Below, in pieces: positions 34,585 to 43,984 of a stretch of DNA of 64,000 bases. Source of the DNA: Roseibium alexandrii DFL-11 (GTDB lineage: Bacteria; Pseudomonadota; Alphaproteobacteria; Rhizobiales; Stappiaceae); the NCBI RefSeq assembly GCF_000158095.2, contig NZ_CM011002.1, forward strand, positions 2,061,228 through 2,125,227. Reading direction: 5' to 3'. The translations under genes were made by a program, and so were the position numbers. Within the stretch, counting starts at the first letter, position 1. The number at the start of each line of letters is the position of its first letter. Under the pieces are notes generated by a model. That model saw nothing but the letters and a program-made list of their open reading frames with translations, did no database searches and was not told where the DNA came from.

Positions 34585-37230
34585 ATGCCATCTGAAACGC
34601 CGACAACCATCAAGCTGGAAGACTACCAGCCGCCGGCCTATCGCATTGAAACCGCAAACCTCAATGTTCTCCTGGACCCCACGGCTACGCTGGTCATTGC
34701 TGAGCTGAAAGTCGTCCGCCAACCGGATACGAAACCCGGCGCTCCTCTCATCCTGGATGGCGATAACCTCAAACTGTTGTCGATTGCGGTTGATGGCGCG
34801 CCTCTGCAGAGCAACGCGTATGACGTAACACCATCTGCGCTTGAGCTGACACCGCCAACCGGTGACACGTTCACACTGACCATAACCACCGAACTCAATC
34901 CGGATGCGAACACGCAATTGATGGGACTCTACAGGTCATCCGGAACCTACTGCACCCAGTGCGAAGCTGACGGGTTCCGCCGCATTACCTATTTTCCGGA
35001 CCGCCCGGATGTCCTCAGTGTCTACACAGTCCGGCTGGAAGCCCCGCGCGATGCCTGCCCGGTCCTGCTTTCAAATGGAAACCTGATTAAGACGGGCTTG
35101 GTTCCAGACACCGATCGGCATTTTGCCATCTGGCACGACCCGCATCCCAAACCGGCCTATCTGTTTGCTTTGGTGGCGGGTGATCTTGCCAAGATCACGG
35201 ACAACTTTACCACCGCGTCCGGCAACCCCGTCGAGCTCAACATCTTCGTTGAACATGGCAAGGAAGCGCTTTGCGACTGGGCCATGGATTCGCTCAAACG
35301 GTCCATGCGCTGGGATGAAGAGGCTTTCGGCCGCGAATATGATCTTGATGTCTTCAACATTGTTGCCGTGTCGGACTTCAACATGGGCGCGATGGAGAAC
35401 AAGGGCCTCAACATCTTCAACGACAAGTACGTGCTTGCCGATCCGGAGACGGCCACCGATCAGGATTACGCCAATATCGAGGCCGTGATCGCCCACGAGT
35501 ATTTTCACAACTGGACCGGCAACCGGATCACCTGCCGGGACTGGTTCCAGCTGTGCCTGAAGGAAGGCCTCACCGTTTTCCGGGACCAGGAGTTTTCAGC
35601 CGACATGCGCTCGCGCCCGGTGAAACGGATCGCGGATGTGAAGCTCTTGAAAATGCACCAGTTTCCTGAAGATGCCGGCCCGCTGGCCCATCCGGTGAGA
35701 CCGCGCTCTTATCAGGAAATCAACAACTTCTACACCGCGACGATCTACGAAAAAGGGGCCGAAGTCGTCCGGATGCTGCAAACGCTACTTGGCGAAGACG
35801 GCTTCCGGTCCGGATTGGACCTGTACTTCGACCGGCACGACGGCGAAGCCACCACGATTGAAGCATTCCTGAAGTGTTTCGAAGATGCCACCGGCTCGGA
35901 TCTGGACCAGTTTGCACTCTGGTACGAACAGGCCGGGACGCCGTTGGTATCGGTCAATACCGCCCACAACCCGAAAGACAACAGCTTCAAACTGACCCTC
36001 TCCCAGGAGATCCCGCCATTGCCGGGACAACAATCGGCAAAGGCGGCCGTGATCCCGCTGAGATTTGGCCTTCTTGGACCCGATGGTCAGGATCTTGAGA
36101 TCACAACGGGGGACAGCACGAAGGTGACCGGCGACGTCATTCTTCTCAAAAGACCAGCCCAGACAATCACCTTCCAGAATGTGCCTGACGCCCCGAAGGT
36201 CTCCCTGTTACGCGGCTTCTCCGCCCCGGTCCGTCTCACCCAGGACCAGTCGGCTGACGACCTGGCGTTCCTTGCCAAGCACGACAGCGATCCCTACAAC
36301 CGCTGGCAAGCCGTTCAGACGCTGGCCACTCAAACCCTTCTTGCGCGTACTGAAGCGGTTCGCCGCAAAGTGGCGTTTGCAAGCGCCGCAGATCTTGTCG
36401 CCGTTCTGCAAACCGTGCTGGAGGATGACCGTCTCGATCCTGCGCTCAAAGCCCAGGCACTGACGCTGCCGAGCGAAACAGACACTGCTCAGGACATCGG
36501 CAACAACGTTGATCCGGATGCTATTCATACTGCCCGCACCCGCCTGATTGCGGAAATCGCGGATGAGCTGCAACCCCTGCTGTTGCCATTAGCGCGGGAT
36601 TACGCGAAAGACAGCGCCTTTTCCCCGGACGCAGCCTCGGCAGGAAAACGCGCTCTGTCCAACCGGGCCCTGCACTATCATGCCCACTCAAGCAATCCGG
36701 GCGCCGTTGCCCTGGTCAATGACCGGTTCGAAAACGCAAACAACATGACCGACAGGATCATGGCGCTGACCTTACTCGTGCACCACGGCTTTGAAGGCGC
36801 AATGGACGCCCTTCAAGCGTTCCGCTCCCGTCATGCGACCAGCGCCCTTGCCATGGACAAATGGTTCGCCGCACGCGCCACAGCCCCGCGCGATGAAACA
36901 CTACAAGTGGTGCAGGATTTGATCGCCGACCCGCTTTATGAGCCCAGCAATCCGAACCGCGTCCGCGCCGTGCTGCACTCCTTTGCCACCGGGAACCCGA
37001 CGCAGTTTTCACGCGCTGACGGCAAGGGTTTCAATCTTATTGCCGAATCAGTTCTGCAGATTGACAAAAGAAATCCGCAGGTCGCCTCGCGATTATTGAC
37101 AAGCTTCCGCTCCTGGAGAGCTTTGGAGGGGCGGAGATCATCCCTTGCTGAATCTGCCCTCTTGAGGGTTTCTTCAAGCGAAGAACTGTCGAGAGACTGC
37201 CGTGACATTGTCGACAGGACATTGCAGTAA
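34585..37230 (+). CDS. pepN: Aminopeptidase N
   Basis: An 881-residue M1 zinc metallopeptidase that removes N-terminal residues from peptides in the cytoplasm. The exopeptidase motif is in FNMGAMENKGLNIF (about residues 267-280), and the zinc site is HEYFHNW with the downstream Glu in LKEGLTVFRDQEFS. The length and the C-terminal all-helical domain match the E. coli PepN type. Stands alone between the paralogue pair and the histidine kinase; spacing to each neighbour exceeds 150 bp. Confidence 0.96.
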   Translation: MPSETPTTIKLEDYQPPAYRIETANLNVLLDPTATLVIAELKVVRQPDTKPGAPLILDGDNLKLLSIAVDGAPLQSNAYDVTPSALELTPPTGDTFTLTITTELNPDANTQLMGLYRSSGTYCTQCEADGFRRITYFPDRPDVLSVYTVRLEAPRDACPVLLSNGNLIKTGLVPDTDRHFAIWHDPHPKPAYLFALVAGDLAKITDNFTTASGNPVELNIFVEHGKEALCDWAMDSLKRSMRWDEEAFGREYDLDVFNIVAVSDFNMGAMENKGLNIFNDKYVLADPETATDQDYANIEAVIAHEYFHNWTGNRITCRDWFQLCLKEGLTVFRDQEFSADMRSRPVKRIADVKLLKMHQFPEDAGPLAHPVRPRSYQEINNFYTATIYEKGAEVVRMLQTLLGEDGFRSGLDLYFDRHDGEATTIEAFLKCFEDATGSDLDQFALWYEQAGTPLVSVNTAHNPKDNSFKLTLSQEIPPLPGQQSAKAAVIPLRFGLLGPDGQDLEITTGDSTKVTGDVILLKRPAQTITFQNVPDAPKVSLLRGFSAPVRLTQDQSADDLAFLAKHDSDPYNRWQAVQTLATQTLLARTEAVRRKVAFASAADLVAVLQTVLEDDRLDPALKAQALTLPSETDTAQDIGNNVDPDAIHTARTRLIAEIADELQPLLLPLARDYAKDSAFSPDAASAGKRALSNRALHYHAHSSNPGAVALVNDRFENANNMTDRIMALTLLVHHGFEGAMDALQAFRSRHATSALAMDKWFAARATAPRDETLQVVQDLIADPLYEPSNPNRVRAVLHSFATGNPTQFSRADGKGFNLIAESVLQIDKRNPQVASRLLTSFRSWRALEGRRSSLAESALLRVSSSEELSRDCRDIVDRTLQ

Positions 37231-37387
37231 GTCTCTATATTTGGAAACGTTAACAAGAGCTCTGGTAAAAGCGCGCCTTGTTAACCATTTTCTTCTTCTG
37301 CGACTCTAGACAAATACTGACGATTTGATTCAAATGGAAGTGATTCGGAGCTCGGCTTCGGAGCGGCGGAATTGAGGCACACTTCCT

Positions 37388-39760
37388 ATGTCAAGAGCAT
37401 TTGCGGGCTCCGCTACCGGGCGGCGCAGCGCTAAGGATTCAGGACGTAAAACCAGCGCGGGCGCGCAAAGAGCGCTCTGGCGCAACTTCGTGTCTTCCGC
37501 CCATAATCACCTTGAACGCTCTGACAGCCTGATGCGGCGGCTGATCCCGGCTCTCGCCATCTTGTTTCTCGTTTTCCTTGCCATGTATCGGACAGGCGAA
37601 CTTGTCGGGCAACACGAATCAGCCCGTTCAGACGCAGAGACCACCCTCAGCCTCATGGCGTCGGTTGTTGCAGCCCCCCTCAATGCATCCGGCAAAGACC
37701 TTCCGGCGGCGGGCTACCGGACGACGCTGAAGCGCATCCTTGCAGACAGCCTGCCCACCGGCGCGACCAGCAAGGGCCGCATTTTCCTGATCTCCGACAC
37801 GAACGGCAAGATCGCAGCGTCCGCGCCGCTTCAACCTTCTCTGGAAGGCCGCCCGCTGACCGACCTCCTCGGCCCGGCACAACCCCTGACCGTGTTCGGC
37901 GAACGCGCAGGTGTCCTTTCCATTCCGGTGAACCTGACCGGCCGTGACGGCCCGGAGCCCGTGCTTGCTACCGTTCGCCATCTTGACGGTCAGCTTGGTA
38001 TGATTGCGGTCGTGCAACCAGAGTCAGTCGTATTTGCAGACTGGCGCAGTGCACTTTCTGCGAATGTCACCTTGTATGTCGGCGTGTCGCTGGTGCTTCT
38101 GGCCATTATCTATGGATTTTTCAGCCAAGCCTCGCGGGCCGAACAGGCTGACGAGAACTATGCGGCGACCCGGGCCCGCATTGACACCGCCCTCACCCAT
38201 GGCCGTTGCGGTCTCTTCGATTGGGATCTCTCCCGCGGGCGCATGTTCTGGTCCTCGTCTCTTTATGAACTCCTTGGCCGGGAACCCAAGGATGACATCT
38301 TGAGCTTTTCGGAAGTCTCCGACCTTACGCACCCGGATGACATCGACCTTCTCGGGCTTGCCGAACACCTCCTTGAAAGCGGCGAAACACTGGTCGACGA
38401 AACATTCCGCATGCGCCACGCCGACGGCAGCTGGATTTGGCTGCGGGCCCGCGGCGAAATCCAGGTCGATCCGGGCCGGGCCGAGCCGCACCTTATCGGT
38501 ATTTGCCTCGACATAACCGAGCAGCATTTGCTTGCAGAGCAAAGCCAGATGGCGGACTTGCGCCTGCGCGATGCGATCGAGACCATCTCCGAGGCGTTTG
38601 TCCTTTGGAACACCCGCAACGAATTGGTGATTTGCAACTCCAACTATCAGTCCCTGCACAACCTGCCACCGAGCGCCGTCAAGCCCGGAACCCCCTACAA
38701 GGATGTTCTCGCCGCAGCCGAAAATGGCCCGGCGTCTCCGCAGCCGGTCCAACTCAGCAAGCGTCAGGGCGGACCGGAAGGATCATATGAAGCTCAGCTG
38801 GAAGATGGACGCTGGCTGCAAATCTCGGAACGCCGGACCAAGGACGGCGGCTTCGTTTCAGTGGGCACCGACATCACCGCGCTGAAGAAGCACGAAGAGC
38901 GCCTGACGGAATCTGAGAAGCGCTTGAAAGCAACGGTCACAGACCTGCAGCGGTCCCGCAAGATCCTGGAAGTCCAGACGCGCCAGCTTTCCGAAATGGC
39001 CGAGAAGTATCAGGAAGAAAAGACACGCGCAGAAGCCGCCAACCAGGCGAAGTCTGAATTCCTCGCCAATATCTCTCACGAGCTGCGGACACCGCTGAAC
39101 GCCATCATCGGCTTTTCCGACATCATGACGCAGGAAATGTTCGGTCCGCTCGGCACAGACAGATATGCCGATTATTGCAAGGACATCTACTCTTCCGGCA
39201 CCTACCTTTTGAATGTGATCAACGACATCCTCGACATGTCGAAGATCGAGGCCGGCCGGATGTCGATCGAAACCGAGGTGGTCAACGCCAGCGAGGCCGC
39301 AGAAGATGCAGCGCGGATCATCACGGGAGCCGCTTCTGAAAAGAACATCGTTATCTCTGCAGATGTCGCCGACAACCTCCATGTCGATGTCGACAAACGG
39401 GCATTGAAACAGGTGCTCCTCAATCTTCTCGCCAATGCTGTCAAGTTCACCCCGGACCATGGGACCGTGACATTGAAGGCCCGCCCGCGCGGCGACAAAG
39501 TCCGGTTTGAAGTGACCGATACCGGGATTGGTATTTCGGAGCGCGATATAGAGCGGTTGGCCAAGCCATTTGTTCAGGTGGAAAACCAGTTCACCAAGAC
39601 CCACCAGGGGTCCGGACTGGGCCTTGCAATTGCCCGTTCCCTGGTGGAATTGCATGGCGGAAAACTTGCCATTGAATCTGAGGTCAAGAAAGGGACGGTC
39701 GTCAGCTTCTCGCTGCCACTGGCCCGCACCGACAGCACTCAGATCGCTCAGTCAGCCTGA
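37388..39760 (+). CDS. PAS-domain sensor histidine kinase (PleC-like)
   Basis: A 790-residue membrane kinase. Two transmembrane segments (about residues 50-68 and 222-242) enclose a periplasmic sensor of about 150 residues. Two PAS domains follow (about 260-385 and 395-500), then a coiled coil, HisKA with the phospho-acceptor H564 in NISHELRTPLNAIIGFSDIM, and a HATPase_c domain with DTGIGI and GSGLGLAI. There is no receiver domain, so a separate response regulator is needed and none is adjacent. The motif wording is that of the PleC/DivJ group. The exact orthologue is not certain. Confidence 0.9.
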   Translation: MSRAFAGSATGRRSAKDSGRKTSAGAQRALWRNFVSSAHNHLERSDSLMRRLIPALAILFLVFLAMYRTGELVGQHESARSDAETTLSLMASVVAAPLNASGKDLPAAGYRTTLKRILADSLPTGATSKGRIFLISDTNGKIAASAPLQPSLEGRPLTDLLGPAQPLTVFGERAGVLSIPVNLTGRDGPEPVLATVRHLDGQLGMIAVVQPESVVFADWRSALSANVTLYVGVSLVLLAIIYGFFSQASRAEQADENYAATRARIDTALTHGRCGLFDWDLSRGRMFWSSSLYELLGREPKDDILSFSEVSDLTHPDDIDLLGLAEHLLESGETLVDETFRMRHADGSWIWLRARGEIQVDPGRAEPHLIGICLDITEQHLLAEQSQMADLRLRDAIETISEAFVLWNTRNELVICNSNYQSLHNLPPSAVKPGTPYKDVLAAAENGPASPQPVQLSKRQGGPEGSYEAQLEDGRWLQISERRTKDGGFVSVGTDITALKKHEERLTESEKRLKATVTDLQRSRKILEVQTRQLSEMAEKYQEEKTRAEAANQAKSEFLANISHELRTPLNAIIGFSDIMTQEMFGPLGTDRYADYCKDIYSSGTYLLNVINDILDMSKIEAGRMSIETEVVNASEAAEDAARIITGAASEKNIVISADVADNLHVDVDKRALKQVLLNLLANAVKFTPDHGTVTLKARPRGDKVRFEVTDTGIGISERDIERLAKPFVQVENQFTKTHQGSGLGLAIARSLVELHGGKLAIESEVKKGTVVSFSLPLARTDSTQIAQSA

Positions 39761-40081
39761 GCCAAGCCATTTTTACCCGTCGCCCCGGATCTTCGCTGGC
39801 CTCACACGGTGAAACTGCCTCCTGCCGATAAAACTCCATATCGCAGTGCACAATTTTTCCACACAAGATATACTTAGCCCGACAAACAGTTTTCCCTTAA
39901 TTTACAGAAGCAAACTCTTGTCTCATTCCCAAGTAATCACCTTCCCAAAACCAAAAAGCCGACTAAACTTCTGGTTTTATTTTCGTATTACACTATCCTA
40001 TTTACACAAGATTCATCCATCGAAACAATGATCAGGAGCGTTCACCCTTTCGAATGAACACGCTTACGCTAGGTCATCAAG
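39761..40081. other. AT-rich spacer upstream of the chemoreceptor gene
   Basis: A 321-bp stretch, noticeably richer in A and T than the surrounding genes, with no supported gene. It contains a weak AAAACCA / TGGTTTT inverted repeat (39947-39953 and 39972-39978) followed by ATTTT, a possible terminator for the kinase, and presumably the chemoreceptor promoter nearer 40081. Confidence 0.5.
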
Positions 40082-42529
40082 ATGAATTCTCTTGTTAAAT
40101 TCTTCAGTAATTTGAAATTTTCATACAAGGTTTGGAGCGGCTTCGCAGCGATTTTGCTTCTCACCTTGATTGTCGGAGGGGTTGCGACTTTCGCCATACT
40201 TGGATTGGCGGAAAGAACACAAGTGTCGGACAAGACCTCAGCGGCGATGGCCGGCCTAAACCAAGCTGCCAATGCGCGAGAAGCCTATCTCAAGGCGCCG
40301 AGCACTCGAAACGCGGAAGAAGCCACACAGAGGCTGGATGACCTTCGCGAGTTGGTTATGCCTTTGCACAAGGCTGTTGCGGACGGGACGCCGGCAACTG
40401 ACAAGTTAGGTTCGGCCAGACAAAAGGTGGAGGAACTGGAGGGAACGTTCAAGCGCCTCACTTCGGCAATGTCTGCACAATTAGCAGCGCTTGAGACCGT
40501 GATGTCGACGAGCGCGAAGCTTTCAGACTTGACGCATCTTATCGGCGAAGCAGTCACCAAGGAACAACAGTCCGCTGTTGCAGCAGCTCAAGTCGCCAAG
40601 GCCACACAAGACGCCGCGCGCCTCTACGGGATTGCGGCAGCAGAAGTGGAAACACAAGCCAAATCCCTGGCGCCGCGTTTTGGCCACGGCGGTCAATACA
40701 AGGCCAAAGATCTGACCGACGACGTGATGGCTGAAATCAATGACGGCATTTCGAAAATGATTGCAGCCGCAGAACGTTTGGAAACTGCGAGCCTTGCAAC
40801 ACTGAAACCGGAAGACACCAAACTTCTCGCAGACAGTGCAAGGGCCTTCCCTGTCGCACTTTAAGATCTGCTTGGGGAAACCAATCTCTTTAACCGGGCA
40901 GGCAAGAAAAAGACCGTCGCTGACCTCGTCACCGTCCTTCAGGACGGCAGTCTGAATGCGCGGATTACAATCTATGAAACCTTCGGTGAGGAACTGGAAA
41001 ATGCCACCGAAAACCAATCAAGATTGGCCGCATTGGCAGGCATCAGCCGGCAAGCAATCGCCCTCGCACAGGCCACAACGACGACCCGGGCGGGGACTGT
41101 GGAGTTTGCGACCGGCCTTGGCACTGTTACCGCGGACGAAATCCGCGACGTAGCGGATGAGTTTCAAACAATCTCCACAGCCATGGAGGAGGCTGGCGAG
41201 ACCATTCCGGAAGCCACTGAAAGCATTTCTTCGGTTCGCGATGCGACGCTGGCTTTCGCTGATGCCTTCGATGAAATCGTAGCGGCGAAGGCAGAGCGGG
41301 ACACGCTTCCGGCACAAATGCAGTCCTTGTCCAACGACGTCGGATCTGAAATCACGGCAATTGCAGCCGGTCAGTCCACACTGACACGCGCGGCGAGCCA
41401 AAACGCGCTGTATCAAATCGGCGTCGCGCTCGCCGTCGCGATCAGTGCTGGTTTTCTTCTGGTTTATGTCTTGAGCCTTGCCATTACACGGCCGATCGGC
41501 TCCCTCACTCAGGTGATGGCGCGTCTTGCAGGCGGTGAACGCGATATGGAGATCCCGGACACCGACCGTCTCGATGAAATCGGCGAAATGAGCCGGACCG
41601 TTGAAGTCTTTAAAACGAACGCACAAGAGCGCGCCCGCCTTCGGGCGGATCAGGAAGCAGATCAAAAAACGCGGCAAAGCCGCCAGCAACAGATCGACAC
41701 CTTGATCAACGACTTCCGCGCAACGGCACAGGATCTTCTGGAGTCTGTCGGAGCAACAGCTGAAACGCTCGATCAGACGGCGCAAAACCTGACAGGGATT
41801 GCCCAGGACAGTGCGTCGAGCGCCAACAACACACTGACAGCCTCCAGCGATGCAGCACAAAACGTACAGACAGTTGCTTCAGCTGCAGAAGAACTGGCCG
41901 CATCCATCGGCGAAATTACCGTGCAGGTTTCCCGCACAACTCAAGTGGTTGCCAAGGCAACCGAAGGTACTCGGACCACAAATCAAAAAGTTGAAGGCTT
42001 ATCTGCCTCTGCATCCAAGATTGGCGAGGTGGTCACTCTCATCCAAGCGATCGCCGAACAGACCAATCTGCTCGCGCTCAATGCAACCATCGAGGCGGCA
42101 CGAGCTGGCGAAGCGGGCAAAGGTTTTGCCGTTGTCGCCGCCGAGGTCAAGGAACTGGCGACACAGACGTCAAAGGCGACTGAAGAAATCTCCTCGCAAA
42201 TTGCTGCGATCCAGATTGCGACCCAGGAATCCGCCGATGCCATCGGCTCGATCACCGAGACCATGGACGAGGTCAACAGCTACACCAGTGCGATAGCAGC
42301 CGCAGTTGAGCAACAAGGCTCAGCTACCTCCGAGATCTCCCGGAACATCCAGCAAACCTCTGAAGGCACAAAGGTGGTGACGGACAACGTTACGGAACTG
42401 ACCGAGGCGGTGACCCGGACCAATGCCTCGGCCGGCGAAGTTGTGACCGCATCAGATGATCTGAACACCAAGACCGAGGCCTTGAAACTGGCCGTTGACC
42501 GGTTTTTGGAGGACGTCGCCGCAGCATAA
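40082..42529 (+). pseudogene. Methyl-accepting chemotaxis protein interrupted by an in-frame stop
   Basis: One continuous frame of 816 codons is broken only by TAA at 40862-40864 (codon 261). The N-terminal part has a transmembrane segment (about residues 18-40) and a long helical sensor resembling the HBM class. After the stop the same frame continues ([18 protein letters not shown]...) to the second transmembrane segment near [20 protein letters not shown], a HAMP domain and the signalling tip [20 protein letters not shown]. The stop splits the sensor domain, so neither half could work alone. It may be a true nonsense mutation, a recent phase change, or a sequencing error. A TTG at 41024 could restart a cytoplasm-anchored fragment. 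Confidence 0.88.
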
Positions 42530-42570
42530 ACCTCGTCGTGCTCAAGGCGCGTGTGACCATATCGACAGTC

Positions 42571-42609
42571 AAAAAACATCCCAGGCGTCACGCTTGGGAT
42601 GTTTTTTTT
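42571..42609. terminator. Bidirectional rho-independent terminator
   Basis: AAAAAACATCCCA pairs with TGGGATGTTTTTT around a short loop, with A and T tracts on the two sides. It lies between the chemoreceptor and the convergent hydrolase gene and can serve both. Confidence 0.85.
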
Positions 42610-42655
42610 GCCCCTTTTTCAGATGGAACCTCTGACAGGAAAGCGCGAATGGTTG

Positions 42656-43540
42656 TCAGGCTTTCCCAACCAATGAAGTCAGAATGTCCCGTGATCGCGT
42701 CCAGAGCAGCGACCCGCCCTCGTCCTCAAAGAAGTGCCGGTTCGCATGCTTGAGGCGGGATGCCATCAGTGCCCCGCCATCAGGCGAATGCACCGGGCTT
42801 GCATCCTTGCCGCCGTACCAAAGATCCACCGGACAGGTGATTGCGTCCCAAGTGAACGTCCATGGTCCCATCGCGGCAACCGTATCGAGGGCATAGCCGG
42901 CTGGCCTTTGCGCAAACCCGCGTTCCAGAGCGGATTTGAAGGCCGAGTGAAACGGTTCGGACAGATAGACCGCCTGATCCAACTCGGAACTGGTTGAGAT
43001 GATGAACTCCAAAAAGCTATCCGGATCGAAAAAGCCTTCGAGCATTATGATCAATGCATCGGGATTGTGCTTGGCATCCCGAACCATCTGCTGAAGCTGG
43101 TCCGGCAAGCCACTGAAGAACTCCGGCCGGGACAGTTCGTCCTGCCCCGAGACAACTGCCAACCGACTGACCGGTCCGTCGGCCGAAAGCGCCAGTGCGA
43201 AAGGCACGCCCTGCGAGACGGCGGCAACAGGGATTGCACCAGCGCCGAGATATCCGATCATTTCGGCAAAATCATCAGCCACACTTTGCAGGGTTTTGCT
43301 GGGATCCGGGTCAGACCCGCCAAGGCCCGGCCGGTCGGGAGCAATCAGGCGAATGTTCAGTTCATCGAGACAATCAGCACCAAAGCCAAGCGACCCAGCA
43401 GTTCCTGCACCAGAAATGAACAGGATCGGCTGACCGGTCTCCGGCCCCCACTCGTACCAGGCCAGTCTGCGGCCGTTTTGCAAAGAAAGCTTCGCTGTGC
43501 GCTCCGGATTGCGGATCGCGTCAGATGTCGGGAAAGTCAA
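42656..43540 (-). CDS. Alpha/beta hydrolase
   Basis: A 294-residue alpha/beta hydrolase. The oxyanion-side motif is PILFISGAGTAGS, DRPGLGGSDPDP is the usual HG-x-DRPG-like turn, and the nucleophile elbow reads AVSQG (Ala in place of the first Gly). The late acid is in DLWYGGKDASPVH, and the catalytic His lies in ANRHFFEDEGG. Transcribed alone. Substrate unknown. It converges on the chemoreceptor gene at the terminator 42571-42609. Confidence 0.85.
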   Translation of the reverse strand: MTFPTSDAIRNPERTAKLSLQNGRRLAWYEWGPETGQPILFISGAGTAGSLGFGADCLDELNIRLIAPDRPGLGGSDPDPSKTLQSVADDFAEMIGYLGAGAIPVAAVSQGVPFALALSADGPVSRLAVVSGQDELSRPEFFSGLPDQLQQMVRDAKHNPDALIIMLEGFFDPDSFLEFIISTSSELDQAVYLSEPFHSAFKSALERGFAQRPAGYALDTVAAMGPWTFTWDAITCPVDLWYGGKDASPVHSPDGGALMASRLKHANRHFFEDEGGSLLWTRSRDILTSLVGKA

Positions 43541-43770
43541 TTGAAATACTCCGGGAAATACAAATGGTCGCGCAAATTGATAAATGCGCGAAGAGACTGA
43601 GGCCGCCGGACGATGCTGTCCCTACACCAGCGCACATGCGCAAACAAGCCTTAGGTGTGCCAGATGCAACCACCACTAAAAGGTATCTACAGGCCACCGT
43701 CGTGGATTTTTTATGGAACGAAGTTCGGCTTCCCGCGTTTGTTCAATGCATGACACTGAAAGGAGACATG

Positions 43771-43920
43771 ATGACAGACCGTGAAAAACGCAAAGCTGAA
43801 ATCAAAAAAGAAGCCGAGCGCATCAAGAAAGTCGCGGAAAACTCAAGCACCGGCGGTCAACTGGGGGGCACTTTCTTCGGTCAGGAACACGACGGCGGCA
43901 TGAACGCTGGCCGCGGATAA
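43771..43920 (+). CDS. Small conserved-looking protein, unknown
   Basis: A 49-residue protein with a charged helix (DREKRKAEIKKEAERIKKVAE) and a Gly-rich tail (GGQLGGTFFGQEHDGG). ATG at 43771 has AGGAG 5 bp upstream; an adjacent ATG at 43768 is too close to that site. A longer frame from 43525 is unlikely. The charged-helix plus Gly tail layout suggests a real small protein. I cannot assign a family. Confidence 0.6.
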   Translation: MTDREKRKAEIKKEAERIKKVAENSSTGGQLGGTFFGQEHDGGMNAGRG

Positions 43921-43928
43921 AAATTTCC

Positions 43929-43978
43929 GCCCCTTTGCTCTCGCGCGCGGCACATGACCAGCGATCAAGCAAAGGGGC
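43929..43978. terminator. Terminator between small protein and glnE
   Basis: An 11-bp perfect stem, GCCCCTTTGCT / AGCAAAGGGGC, lies between the two convergent genes. On the minus strand a run including ATTTTT follows, so it can end the glnE transcript. Confidence 0.65.
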
Positions 43979-43984
43979 AATTAC

